Assembly (NCBI RefSeq): GCF_023476645.1 | Contig: NZ_JAMCOJ010000004.1 | Coordinates: forward strand, 372,001 to 436,000 | From: Cellulophaga sp. 20_2_10 | GTDB taxonomy: Bacteria; Bacteroidota; Bacteroidia; Flavobacteriales; Flavobacteriaceae | Reading direction: 5' to 3' | DNA length: 64,000 nt | Shown here: in pieces, positions 1-8,583 of the stretch | How positions within the stretch are numbered: position 1 is the stretch's first letter | Layout of the letters: every line of letters begins with the position of its first letter | Translations under genes and position numbers: made by a program | The notes under the pieces: model-generated | Database searches by the model: none | What the model saw: the letters and a program-made list of their open reading frames with translations, nothing else | What the model was told of the DNA's origin: nothing

Positions 1-340
1 TCCAGATTTCCATTTTTTCTATAGGAATCATTATTAACTTAGCATCTGTCTCTGCTATGGCCCTAATTTCACTTTTCTTTTGTCCCATACAACACGCCAT
101 TGTCATAGTACAAGTTTCTCCTTTTTCTAGATAGTAGAGAAGGAGCTCATCGCCATCTGAATCTTCCCGTAAAATTTTTATGGCACCAGAAACCAATAAT
201 GGCATAGATTTTACGTAATCTCCGATTTCTATAAGTTGAAACCCTTCTGGAACTTCTTTATAAGTTGCTGACGCTATAATTTCTTGAAGCAATTCTTCTT
301 CAAATAGAGTTCCGTAGCTGTTTTTTAATTCCTGAATCAT
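1..340 (-). CDS. Crp/Fnr family transcriptional regulator (3' end outside window)
   Basis: Translated by eye from the complement: the first 113 residues of a cyclic-nucleotide-binding-fold regulator. It starts MIQELKNSYGTLFEEELL and continues with the beta-roll segment containing GDYVKSMPLLVSGAIKILRE and a CTMTMACCMG stretch typical of flavobacterial Crp/Fnr proteins. The C-terminal helix-turn-helix lies beyond the window edge. The ATG at 340 matches where homologues usually start. An in-frame GTG at 400 would add 20 residues and cannot be excluded. Family members sense a small ligand or redox state and bind DNA as dimers, but the ligand here is unknown. The two adjacent cysteines in the beta-roll are notable but no metal cluster is inferred. 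Confidence 0.8.
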   Translation of the reverse strand, partial: MIQELKNSYGTLFEEELLQEIIASATYKEVPEGFQLIEIGDYVKSMPLLVSGAIKILREDSDGDELLLYYLEKGETCTMTMACCMGQKKSEIRAIAETDAKLIMIPIEKMEIW

Positions 341-418
341 AGTACTATCAAAATTAAACAATAGTTTTTGAGCACAATGATTAGCCGTAATATTTAACAC
401 TTACATACTCTTTTACAT

Positions 419-452
419 AAAAAAAGCATTTAGATTATTCTAAATGCTTTTC
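419..452 (-). terminator. Rho-independent terminator, minus strand
   Basis: An inverted repeat (AAAAGCATTTAGA, 4-base loop, TCTAAATGCTTTT) spans the stop codon of the 119-residue gene. On the minus strand it is followed by a run of seven T. It separates that gene from the Crp/Fnr gene, so the latter probably has its own promoter between 341 and 418. Confidence 0.8.
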
Positions 453-794
453 TAGTTCTTTAAATTTTCTGTGGATAAAAATAATTTCTTTTAAAGAGAA
501 TTCTTTTTCTTGGAACCAATCGTGGGCTTCAATTTTAGCATTCTCTACCTGTGCATCTCTAATGGCTTCTATAGTTACAATATGCCAATGTGCTCCTTTG
601 TTTTTAGAAACCGGATAACCAACATCACTAATAATGTAAGATTTACGAGGCTGATTTACCAATCTAACACCGTTTTTTAAAACAGCTAAGGTTTTGGTAA
701 GTGAAATAACCTCGGAGAAAGAGTAACGTGCAAAGTCGTTAAAACCATCTCGTTTTACATTAAAAAGCTTATCGCCAATTTCTAAATATCGCAT
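435..794 (-). CDS. conserved hypothetical protein, 119 aa
   Basis: A 119-residue soluble protein without signal peptide or membrane segment. It begins MRYLEIGDKLFNVKRDGFNDF and ends in a charged helix (FKELEKHLE). I do not recognise a named domain. The sequence is compact and well balanced, consistent with a small globular cytoplasmic protein of the type found as an uncharacterised gene across Flavobacteriaceae. It is monocistronic: a terminator hairpin overlaps its stop codon. The start is the only in-frame ATG near the 5' end. The reading frame is convincing but its function is unknown. Confidence 0.65.
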   Translation of the reverse strand: MRYLEIGDKLFNVKRDGFNDFARYSFSEVISLTKTLAVLKNGVRLVNQPRKSYIISDVGYPVSKNKGAHWHIVTIEAIRDAQVENAKIEAHDWFQEKEFSLKEIIFIHRKFKELEKHLE

Positions 795-958
795 ATGTGT
801 TTTTACAGATAGTTCGCAAAAATAGAACGATTATCCCTTTTTTGCTTTACTAGCCGACACTACTTATTAACAATGGTTGGGCTTTTGGTGCTAGTACGCT
901 GATACTGATAATTTTTAAGAGTTATTTTTTTATTTAATTATAGTAAATTAGTTTCTTC

Positions 959-972
959 TGCTAGCGCTAGCA
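959..972. repeat. 14-bp perfect palindrome in intergenic region
   Basis: TGCTAGCGCTAGCA reads identically on both strands. It sits 34 bp downstream of the beta-propeller gene's stop codon, between two minus-strand genes. There is no T-run on either side, so it is not a typical terminator. It may be a protein-binding site or part of a decayed repeat element. Confidence 0.45.
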
Positions 973-1005
973 TCTTGCTTGTGCCTTTGAACGCATCTAA
1001 CTAAA

Positions 1006-1989
1006 TTAATCAGTCTCTTCTTTTTCAAAAATGTGTAGCGTATAATCATAATCGTGAATAAAAAGCTTGTCTTTATAAAACTGAAAAGAAAATAGACCAG
1101 TTTTAATGCCTAAACTTTCTAAAGTAATAACTTTTTTAAAATAAGCAGTTTCTTTATCTATACATACTAGGGATAAAGTTCCAAATTTAGTATAAGCCCA
1201 TAGCTCATTTTTAAATAAGGTTAATTCTTCTATGCCATAAAGCGTTATTAATTTTTCTAGCTGATATTCTTCTTGAAATCTTATGGCATACTCAACGTCA
1301 CCAGATGCAATAGCTATTTTAGTAAGACTTGTGTTAGATGCTGTGTATAAATATTCGCCAGAAATAACTCCCATTTGCTTTGCTATCTCACTATTAAAAG
1401 ACCAAACTACTGTACCAGTTTCAATATTTAAGCATATAACAGATGTGCCTTTTAAAATTAATAGAAGTTGATCTTTAATAATAGTTTTTATTACAGTGGT
1501 ATTTAAGTCTCCAATCTTAGTAACATCTATAGACCATAAAATTTTATCATCTATATAATTATATAAACATATTTCTTTTTCATAAAGGATAAAAAAATCT
1601 TTATAGGAATGAATAGGATACCCTTTTAAATCTATCTCTTTTTGATTATTAAACTTAGGTAAGTGAGAGATATAATATGTTACTTGAAAATTAGAGTTGA
1701 CTATTTTTGTAATTACTACTTTTTCATTATGAATTACATAATTTAGATGATTTGAAAATGAAATAGGTTCAAAAGATTCTTTTGTAAAACCTTTTAAGTT
1801 ATCAGATAAAAAGCACTCATTAAAGCTAATCATTTTCTCATTTTCAATTTCTTTTATCACTTTATATTCAGAAATATCTTCAAAATTATAAATAGAAACA
1901 TCTTTATTATTCTTTTTAAAAACAAATAAATAGCTATCAATTAATTGATAGTTGTCACTTTTTTTTAACTTATTTTTTAAATTAAACAT
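1006..1989 (-). CDS. PQQ-like beta-propeller repeat protein, cytoplasmic
   Basis: A 327-residue protein with no signal peptide. The centre contains the propeller-blade pattern 'CLNIETGTVVWSF' preceded by 'DKILWSIDV' and followed by 'ASGDVEYAIRF' and 'IDKETAYFKKV', which are degenerate PQQ/WD-type blades (roughly residues 140-300). This suggests a beta-propeller used for binding rather than catalysis, since no quinoprotein catalytic residues are evident. It starts 11 bp after the stop of the S10 peptidase gene and is therefore probably co-transcribed with it. Partner and substrate are unknown. A second, lipidated propeller protein of the same general class lies at 49294-50544. Confidence 0.6.
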   Translation of the reverse strand: MFNLKNKLKKSDNYQLIDSYLFVFKKNNKDVSIYNFEDISEYKVIKEIENEKMISFNECFLSDNLKGFTKESFEPISFSNHLNYVIHNEKVVITKIVNSNFQVTYYISHLPKFNNQKEIDLKGYPIHSYKDFFILYEKEICLYNYIDDKILWSIDVTKIGDLNTTVIKTIIKDQLLLILKGTSVICLNIETGTVVWSFNSEIAKQMGVISGEYLYTASNTSLTKIAIASGDVEYAIRFQEEYQLEKLITLYGIEELTLFKNELWAYTKFGTLSLVCIDKETAYFKKVITLESLGIKTGLFSFQFYKDKLFIHDYDYTLHIFEKEETD

Positions 1990-2000
1990 AAAACCTATCT

Positions 2001-3506
2001 CTAATACTTAGCAGCTTTACCATTAGCAGCACTGTTTTTAATAAAAGCTCTTATGTCTTGGTTCGCAGATTTTAAATCTTCTTTACGCAAGTACATCATA
2101 TGTCCGCTTCTGTAGCCTTTAAAAGTAAACCGGTCTTTTAGTTTTCCGCTTGGGTCTGTTTGCCACATACTATATTTAGAAGTAAAGTAGGTTGTAGCAC
2201 CATCATAATACCCAGTTTGGTACAGTACTTTTAGGTATGGGTTTTCTGCCATTGCTTTGCGCAAACCTTCTCTAACATTATTATTACTATTATCCCAAGG
2301 GTGTACATTACCAAACATATTGTATTTAAGGTCTGTTTTAAAGTTTAAGTGTTCTCTAAGGTAAAAGTTAATTGCAGGGGTAAAAGAGTGTAACCAAGAG
2401 GTAATTTCTGCATTATAGTCGGGCTTTGTGCCAGCAGCCATTTTATCTATCCCTAAATACCTAGAGTCTAAACGTCCAATAGTATGTCCGCTTTTATCAC
2501 GTAGCAAATCTTTCCAGAAAAAAGACGTTGGTACCATTAAGTTATGGTCTAAAATCGCTTTTTTAGACATACCAGAGTAGTACGCCATTTTTTCTGCAAC
2601 TTCTTGTTTTTCTGTATCAGTTATAAATCCGCCTCTAGCTATGGCAGGCATAAGCTTGTCTATGGTATATTGTTCTACCTCTGGTAATACCTCTAGTAAG
2701 TCTTTTTGTTGTAAAGCGGCAGGTAGCATTTTGTGGTGCCAAGCTGCAGCAGCAAAATAAGGTAGGTTTATACCAGAAGATAAAGGTCCGTCTGCGTTGT
2801 ATATCTTATAATCTGCTGGTGATACCATAATAACACCATTTAAATACATCCATTGAGACTCTTGTAGTTCTAGCGCTAAACCAGATACACGAGTACCACC
2901 ATAACTCTCACCAATAATATATTTAGGAGATTGCCACCTATTGTTACGTGTAACAAATGTATTTACCCAAGCAGCTAAGTATTTTACATCTGCGTTAATA
3001 CCAAAAAACTGTTTGCGGTCTGGCATTTTTCCGTCTTTTTGAGTAACCATTCTAGAGTAACCTGTATTAACCGGGTTAACGTAAACAATATCTGCTACGT
3101 CTAAAATAGAATACGGATTGTCTTTAATACCATAAGGTTGTACGGGATAACCTTCGTCATCAATATTTAAAATTTTAGGTCCAGTATATGCAATGTGCAT
3201 CCAAACAGATGCAGAACCAGGACCACCATTAAAAGAAACTACCAAAGGGCGTTCTTCTCCTTTACTAACATTTGTTCTTTTATAATAGGTATAAAACAAC
3301 GTAGCAACCACATTATCTTCTTTATCCCATACCGGTTGTGTACCAGTAGTGGCGGAATAGGTAAGTTTTGTATTGTTTATTGTAGCAGCGTGGTTGGTAA
3401 CTACAGTAGTATCAACTGCAATCTTTAAATCTTGAGATTTTATTTGTGTTGTAAAACTAAATATAGCTAAAACGGTAACGACTTTTAGGAACGCTATTTT
3501 TTTCAT
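2001..3506 (-). CDS. S10 family serine carboxypeptidase, secreted
   Basis: A 501-residue peptidase of the S10 (serine carboxypeptidase) family. Residues 1-24 form a Sec signal peptide (MKKIAFLKVVTVLAIFSFTT...KSQ). The oxyanion-hole motif GGPGSAS is at 94-100, the nucleophile Ser201 lies in GESYGG, and by motif the other triad members are Asp435 (GYYD) and His469 (SGHMMYL). All triad elements are present, so the enzyme should be active in the periplasm or outside the cell, removing C-terminal residues from peptides at acidic to neutral pH. No T9SS C-terminal domain is visible, as the protein ends in AANGKAAKY. The propeller gene at 1006-1989 follows after 11 bp, suggesting an operon. Confidence 0.93.
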   Translation of the reverse strand: MKKIAFLKVVTVLAIFSFTTQIKSQDLKIAVDTTVVTNHAATINNTKLTYSATTGTQPVWDKEDNVVATLFYTYYKRTNVSKGEERPLVVSFNGGPGSASVWMHIAYTGPKILNIDDEGYPVQPYGIKDNPYSILDVADIVYVNPVNTGYSRMVTQKDGKMPDRKQFFGINADVKYLAAWVNTFVTRNNRWQSPKYIIGESYGGTRVSGLALELQESQWMYLNGVIMVSPADYKIYNADGPLSSGINLPYFAAAAWHHKMLPAALQQKDLLEVLPEVEQYTIDKLMPAIARGGFITDTEKQEVAEKMAYYSGMSKKAILDHNLMVPTSFFWKDLLRDKSGHTIGRLDSRYLGIDKMAAGTKPDYNAEITSWLHSFTPAINFYLREHLNFKTDLKYNMFGNVHPWDNSNNNVREGLRKAMAENPYLKVLYQTGYYDGATTYFTSKYSMWQTDPSGKLKDRFTFKGYRSGHMMYLRKEDLKSANQDIRAFIKNSAANGKAAKY

Positions 3507-3806
3507 TTTGAGTTGTAGTTGAGTTCAGATCTAAAAGTATAGAATTACTATAAAGTATAAAAATGTATTCTTCTTTTTTATAAGATAGATGGTTATTTAA
3601 GTGTGTTTTAATTTTTATAGAATGATAAAAGTGCTGTTAGCCCCAGTTAATCGGCACATTTTTAGGTTGAAAAATTTTGAACATTTTTTTCGTAGAAGCT
3701 TTAAAGACACTTTTCTGCAGTTCACCGTTCAAAAGTATCCATTCAATTGATTCTTGAATATTTAGCTTTTTATCCGTGGTAACTTTGTCCCAGATTTAAC
3801 CCACAA
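3507..3806. other. 300-bp divergent intergenic region
   Basis: This region separates the S10 peptidase (minus) from the CAP lipoprotein (plus) and should carry both promoters. The only recognisable element is a TAACTTTG box at 3780-3787. No open reading frame, hairpin or repeat of note was found in the remainder. Confidence 0.5.
3780..3787 (+). promoter_or_regulatory. Bacteroidota-type -7 box (TAACTTTG)
   Basis: An exact match to the flavobacterial -7 consensus TAnnTTTG, about 20-30 bp upstream of the CAP-lipoprotein start. A TTG at 3753-3755 lies farther away than usual for the -33 box, so the upstream element is uncertain. Confidence 0.45.
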
Positions 3807-3818
3807 ATGTTTTTTACG

Positions 3819-4304
3819 ATGTCAAAATTTAATTTTTTAACCTTAGGATTGTTAGCTTTATTTATTACAATGACTTCTTGTACTACAGAGAGTATTGAGC
3901 AAGAAGATGCAATATATGCACAGGTTAATACTTCTAGTGATTTAGAAAAAGAAGTTATAGAGTTGGTAAACGAGTATAGAACATCTCAAGGGTTAAATAC
4001 TTTGGAATATGGTAAAGTAGCATACAACTTTGCAGCTGAGCATAATGATTATATGATTGAGGAAGGAAAAATTAGCCACGATAACTTTAACTTACGTGCA
4101 TCTAATTTAGCTGTAGAGGCAAATGCAGATTTTGTATCAGAAAACTTAGCTAAAGATTTTAGAACAGCAAACGGTGTTGTTAAGGCTTGGATAAATAGTC
4201 CAACTCACAAAAAAGTAATGGAAGGCGATTTTACATATACAGCTATAAACATTAAAGCAGACGAAAACGGTAAATTATACTTTACACAGTTATATTTTAA
4301 ATAA
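3819..4304 (+). CDS. CAP-domain (SCP/PR-1-like) lipoprotein
   Basis: About 161 residues. The N-terminus is a lipoprotein signal peptide ending in a lipobox (ITMTSC), so Cys is predicted to be lipidated and the protein membrane-anchored. The rest matches the bacterial CAP/SCP domain: EVIELVNEYRTSQGLNTLEY, then AAEHNDYMIEEGKISHDNF, AVEANADFVSENLA and AWINSPTHKKVMEGDFTYTAI. The conserved His and Glu pattern (H in AEHN, H in ISHD, SEN, SPTH) is present. CAP proteins are secreted and their biochemical role in bacteria is not settled. I chose the ATG at 3819 because MSKFNFLTLG makes a normal lipoprotein signal. An ATG at 3807 would prepend MFFT. Confidence 0.85.
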   Translation: MSKFNFLTLGLLALFITMTSCTTESIEQEDAIYAQVNTSSDLEKEVIELVNEYRTSQGLNTLEYGKVAYNFAAEHNDYMIEEGKISHDNFNLRASNLAVEANADFVSENLAKDFRTANGVVKAWINSPTHKKVMEGDFTYTAINIKADENGKLYFTQLYFK

Positions 4305-4336
4305 GATATTTTTAGGTTAAAATCTATCTTTTTTAG

Positions 4337-4381
4337 AGCACTTTTAAGACAATAGTAATTGTTTTAAAAGTGCTTTTTTTG
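4337..4381 (+). terminator. Rho-independent terminator after CAP lipoprotein gene
   Basis: A 14-bp inverted repeat (AGCACTTTTAAGAC / GTTTTAAAAGTGCT, with G.T pairing) is followed by a run of T from 4374. It is strong and lies 33 bp past the stop codon. Confidence 0.85.
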
Positions 4382-4475
4382 TTACAAAAATATACAAATA
4401 ATTAATTTTTAGTTCATTGCGTTATTATTAGTAAAAGTTTTAAATAGCTAAATTATCGGCAAAGTCTTAAAATTA

Positions 4476-4510
4476 GGTGTATTTCGTCGAAATGGGGTGT
4501 ATTTCATCGA
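4476..4510 (+). promoter_or_regulatory. Tandem 15-bp direct repeat, candidate operator of the surface-protein operon
   Basis: GGTGTATTTCGTCGA (4476-4490) and GGTGTATTTCATCGA (4496-4510) differ by one base and are spaced exactly 20 bp apart, about two turns of the helix. They lie 86-120 bp upstream of the adhesin start. Two direct half-sites on one DNA face are the layout used by dimeric activators such as LytTR-domain response regulators. The regulator is not identified here and that assignment is inference. The first copy also contains a small inverted repeat ATTTCG-T-CGAAAT. Confidence 0.6.
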
Positions 4511-4595
4511 GTAAATGCAATAAGTGGAAAATACAGATAGATAAGGTTGCGTTATAATGGTACCAAATATTATTACTTAACCAAAATCTTATTAA

Positions 4596-7500
4596 ATGGA
4601 ACTAATTTTACCCCAAAAAATTAAAGTCATTTTTGTAGCAATAGTCCTCACATTTGCCACAAATTTAAAAGCTCAGACAAAAACCTATGCAACCGTAGTA
4701 GCAAATCAGAGTAGAGTAGATAACGCAACTAATGCAGTTGATGCTGATATGCTCACCAAAGCAGACATTAATGCCGGTTCAGGTGTTCTTGCAGGTATAG
4801 GAGCTTACACAGGTCACTTAGAACTAGAATATCCAACAAATTTACCGGCGAACACCACTAGTTTTACCAAAATTGAGACAGAAGATGATCTATTACCTAG
4901 TTTATTAGGTGGTAGTTTAGGTGGTTTGTTATCGGATATTACAGGTATTCTACTTCTGGGAAATCAAGAATTTTCTATACTAGCACAAAATGATGCTGTT
5001 ACCGTTTTAGAAAAACAATCTAGTGCTGTAAACGGTTTCTCTGCAGATGATGTACGAGTAGTAACAGATAAGAATAACGATTATTTTTTAGCAGTAACCC
5101 CAGAACAAGAATACAATAGAATACGAATAGAGAATAGAATGGGGTCTTTAATAGGCTTAGGCAACACTAGAGAACTAGGTGTTTACGAAACGTATTATAC
5201 TACAGGCCCTGGTGCTTGTGGCTTACCAAGTTACACTTCTTTTAGCGGTAATGGTGTTTCTCTAGATTTATTAGACCTAGGAGGTGCAGGGGTAAAAGAT
5301 CCACACTTTGCAATAGATGGTGACCCAACTACATATTCCGAATTAGGATTAGGTATTATTGGCGTTGCTGCTAATATGCAACAAACAGTATATTACGATA
5401 CAGATTCAGATCCCAATGATAATGTTTACATTATTTTAGGAGCAGATCCTTCATTAATAAATGTAGGTTTACTTAATAATGTAGATGTAAGCGCTAGAAA
5501 TGGCGTAGAAAATGTTTTCTCTGGAGATTTATCTAGTTTATTAAATGTAGATTTATTAGGTCTATTAGAAAACGGAGATAAGGCAATTGTCGCTTTTAAT
5601 CCAGGAGGTCCTGTAGACCGAGTTACTGTAAATTTAGAATCGTTATTAAACGTAGCAGTTGGTCAGCAATTACGTATTTATGATATTTTTAGAGCTCCAG
5701 AACAGCCAGAGCTTGCTGCGTCATCTACAGATGTAAATATATGTAGTGGTTCTACAGTAGATTTGGTTGCAGAGTCTAATGGTACTGCAATAGAGCTTCG
5801 TTGGTACGATGCTGAAACAGGAGGTAATTTATTAGCAACAGTAAATTCCGGAGACCCTTATACTACACCCATTTTAAATGCAGATCAAACTTATTATGTT
5901 GCAGCTGCACATATTGGTTGTACAGAAGAATCGCCTAGAGTAGAAGTTCCTGTAACAGTTGCAGCAATACCAACAGCAACAGATATAACAATAGTAGGTA
6001 ACGAGAATCCTATTTGTTCACAAAATAATGTTGTTTTAGTTCCTTCTAGTGCTACTAACTTAACTTTTAATTGGTTTTTAGATGCTGGCGAAACTATGCC
6101 TATTACAGATGGTATGGTTTTAAACGGAGCAACATATAATATAGATGCTAACGGTGTACTAACTGTTAATGGTTTAACAGAGGTTAATAGTCCTTATACA
6201 TTTTATGTAGGTGCTACAGACACTGCTGCTGGTTGTACAAACGGAGCTGGAGATGTAAAAGCTGTACCTGTAACTATTGTAGACTCTACAGATGCAGTCA
6301 GTGTTACTTTAGATTCTGTTATTAACTTGCCTAGCTTAATTAGTATTTTTCAAGGAAACCCTGCAACAAATGTAACGGGTTCCGTAACAGGTGATGCTTC
6401 AGTTGGGGATGAAATTACATTGGCTATAAATGGTGAAACGTATACGGGTATACTAGATGCTAATTTAGATTTTAGCGTAGCTGTAGATGGTGTTAACCTT
6501 TTATCGGACATAGATAATATTTTAGAAGCTTTTATTTCAGGCGGACTTTGTACGAGTACAGATGATATTACGGTTGTAATTCCAGATTTTATATTAGATA
6601 ATTTAAATCAGGTTTTTTGTTCTTCTGATGATATAACACTACTAGATTTAGATGTAAACGGAAACAATGTATTGTTTTTTGATAGTCTTTTAGGAAGCGC
6701 AGAATTAGATGTTAATGCTCCCTTAGTAGACGGAGGTACATATTACGTAGGTCTATTAAATGTTCCTTTATCGGTTTTACCACGTGTAGCAATAACCGTT
6801 ACAATTTTAAATACACCAGCACCAACTACAATAAATGAAACGCAGATTTTCTGTGTCGCTAATAACCCGGTTGTAGCAGACATACAAGTAAACGAATCTA
6901 GTGTTGTTTTCTACGATAGTGCTGCAGACGGTACTATGTTAGACCCTGCTACAGCTTTAGTAGATGGTACAACTTACTATGTTGCTAATACAGAAAACGG
7001 TTGTGAGAGTACAACAAGATTAGCCGTTACTGTTTTGGTAGAAGCGCAAGAAGTAGCAACTATCACGGGTATTTTTGAAGATGCTTGTTTAGAAGATTCT
7101 TATATGTACACAACGGAAGCTGGTAAACAAAATTATGTATGGACAGTTACTGGTGGTACAATTACAGAAGGCGGTACAAGTACAGATAGTTTTATTACTG
7201 TTACTTGGGACGATCTGCAAAATACTTCGGTTGTTGTTTCTTATGATAATGTAGCTGGTTGCACATCTACAGAAAACACATTAGAGGTTGCCGTAATTTC
7301 TTGTGGAGAAGTTTTAGGTGAAGAATTTTGTTTGTTTGTCTACAACGAGTTTACTCCAAATAATGATGGTTACAACGACTTTTTTGAAGTTAAATGTATT
7401 GAAGATTACGCATCTAATACATTAAAAATATTTAACAGAAACGGAAACAGAGTTTTTGAAACTGTTAATTATAAGAACAATTGGAATGGTGTTGCAAATG

Positions 7501-7613
7501 TAAATGGTGTTTTAAGCAAAGGAAGCCATTTACCTTCAGGAACCTATTATTATACGCTTGCAATTCCAGAGCTAAACCGAACTTTAAAAGGCTGGATACA
7601 ATTAGCAAGATAA
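4596..7613 (+). CDS. T9SS type B sorting-domain surface protein with Ig-like repeats
   Basis: A 1005-residue exported protein. A Sec signal peptide covers about residues 1-26 (ending NLKAQ). Residues about 30-370 are a low-complexity, Gly/Leu/Asp-rich region without a named domain. Then come several Cys-containing Ig-like modules: about 376-458 (ICSGSTVDLVAES, LRWYDAETGG), 464-558, 674-745 (FCSSDDITLLDL), 752-825 (FCVANNPVVAD) and a PKD-like module from about 827. The C-terminal 90 residues (from FCLFVYNEFTPNNDGYNDFF to LKGWIQLAR) are the CHU_C/type B domain that directs export by the type IX system and surface attachment, and no other T9SS cargo signal was seen in the window. It is the first gene of an operon with a PorP/SprF-like and an OmpA-like gene, the classic arrangement for SprB-like adhesins. 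The ligand is unknown. Confidence 0.9.
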   Translation: MELILPQKIKVIFVAIVLTFATNLKAQTKTYATVVANQSRVDNATNAVDADMLTKADINAGSGVLAGIGAYTGHLELEYPTNLPANTTSFTKIETEDDLLPSLLGGSLGGLLSDITGILLLGNQEFSILAQNDAVTVLEKQSSAVNGFSADDVRVVTDKNNDYFLAVTPEQEYNRIRIENRMGSLIGLGNTRELGVYETYYTTGPGACGLPSYTSFSGNGVSLDLLDLGGAGVKDPHFAIDGDPTTYSELGLGIIGVAANMQQTVYYDTDSDPNDNVYIILGADPSLINVGLLNNVDVSARNGVENVFSGDLSSLLNVDLLGLLENGDKAIVAFNPGGPVDRVTVNLESLLNVAVGQQLRIYDIFRAPEQPELAASSTDVNICSGSTVDLVAESNGTAIELRWYDAETGGNLLATVNSGDPYTTPILNADQTYYVAAAHIGCTEESPRVEVPVTVAAIPTATDITIVGNENPICSQNNVVLVPSSATNLTFNWFLDAGETMPITDGMVLNGATYNIDANGVLTVNGLTEVNSPYTFYVGATDTAAGCTNGAGDVKAVPVTIVDSTDAVSVTLDSVINLPSLISIFQGNPATNVTGSVTGDASVGDEITLAINGETYTGILDANLDFSVAVDGVNLLSDIDNILEAFISGGLCTSTDDITVVIPDFILDNLNQVFCSSDDITLLDLDVNGNNVLFFDSLLGSAELDVNAPLVDGGTYYVGLLNVPLSVLPRVAITVTILNTPAPTTINETQIFCVANNPVVADIQVNESSVVFYDSAADGTMLDPATALVDGTTYYVANTENGCESTTRLAVTVLVEAQEVATITGIFEDACLEDSYMYTTEAGKQNYVWTVTGGTITEGGTSTDSFITVTWDDLQNTSVVVSYDNVAGCTSTENTLEVAVISCGEVLGEEFCLFVYNEFTPNNDGYNDFFEVKCIEDYASNTLKIFNRNGNRVFETVNYKNNWNGVANVNGVLSKGSHLPSGTYYYTLAIPELNRTLKGWIQLAR

Positions 7614-7649
7614 ACCTAACCAAGACGACAACCCCAAATTAATATCAAA

Positions 7650-8573
7650 ATGAACTTAACCAAAAATATAAAGCATTTAGTGCTAGTAGTTATACTATGT
7701 AGTATAAGTATTGCCAATGCACAGCAAGCCCCACAGTATACACAATATATGTACAACACAATGTCATTAAACTCTGGGTATACAGGAACAGGAGGCAATC
7801 TAGAAGCAACAGTACTACACCGGTCACAATGGGTTGGTTTAGATGGCGCACCAACGAGTCAGTCTTTTTCTATACAAGGAAAATTAAAAGAAAGAATAGG
7901 AGTGGGCTTAAGTGCAATTAATGATAAGCTAGGAGCGTCTAACAACATAGTAGTTAATGCTAATTTTGCTTACGAACTTCCTTTAGGTTACACAACAAAA
8001 CTATCTTTAGGTTTAAATGCCGGTTTAGATATTTTAAATATAGATTGGTCCAAAGGTAGTTATTCAAATAATTTAGATCCAATTTTTAACCAGAATAATA
8101 AAGACGTACGTCCTGTTTTAGGAATAGGTGCTTTTATGTATGGTACAAAATGGTATGCAGGTTTATCTACACAAAACCTTTTTAATTCTGAAATCTATAA
8201 TGATAAGGATGATATAGTAACAGACCGTAAAAGTCAATATTACGCTATGGCAGGTTATGTTTTTGATTTGTCTAGAAACTTAAAATTTAAACCATCTATA
8301 TTAACTAAACACGTATCTGGTGCACCTGTAACAGTAGATGTTTCTGGAAATTTTTTAATAAATGAAAAGTTTAGTTTAGGAGCAGCGTATCGTTATGATG
8401 ATGCGGTTAGTGCTTTAGCGGGTTTTCATATCACCAAAGAGTTGTTTTTGGGCTATGCTTACGATTATTCTTTAACAGATTTAGGGGACTACAATAACGG
8501 TTCTCATGAGATTATTTTAAAATACAGTGTTTTTAACTCTAAGAAGAGAGCACTATCACCTAGATTCTTTTAA
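7650..8573 (+). CDS. PorP/SprF family type IX secretion outer-membrane protein
   Basis: A 307-residue outer-membrane protein. The signal peptide (residues 1-24, ending SIANA) precedes the family hallmark QQAPQYTQYMYNTMSLNSGYTG and the RSQWVGLDGAP motif shared by PorP and SprF. The rest alternates amphipathic beta strands (KLSLGLNAGLDIL, ALAGFHITKELFLGYAYDYS), and the protein ends in aromatic Phe as expected for a beta-barrel. SprF-type proteins are partners for secretion or attachment of the type B cargo encoded immediately upstream. The gap is 36 bp and the OmpA-like gene follows after 10 bp, so the three genes are almost certainly one transcript. Confidence 0.92.
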   Translation: MNLTKNIKHLVLVVILCSISIANAQQAPQYTQYMYNTMSLNSGYTGTGGNLEATVLHRSQWVGLDGAPTSQSFSIQGKLKERIGVGLSAINDKLGASNNIVVNANFAYELPLGYTTKLSLGLNAGLDILNIDWSKGSYSNNLDPIFNQNNKDVRPVLGIGAFMYGTKWYAGLSTQNLFNSEIYNDKDDIVTDRKSQYYAMAGYVFDLSRNLKFKPSILTKHVSGAPVTVDVSGNFLINEKFSLGAAYRYDDAVSALAGFHITKELFLGYAYDYSLTDLGDYNNGSHEIILKYSVFNSKKRALSPRFF

Positions 8574-8583
8574 AAATATAGAT

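Noticed and set aside
8527-8583. Longer start for the OmpA-like protein
   Set aside because: It would overlap the SprF-like coding region by 47 bp and place 19 residues before an obvious signal peptide.
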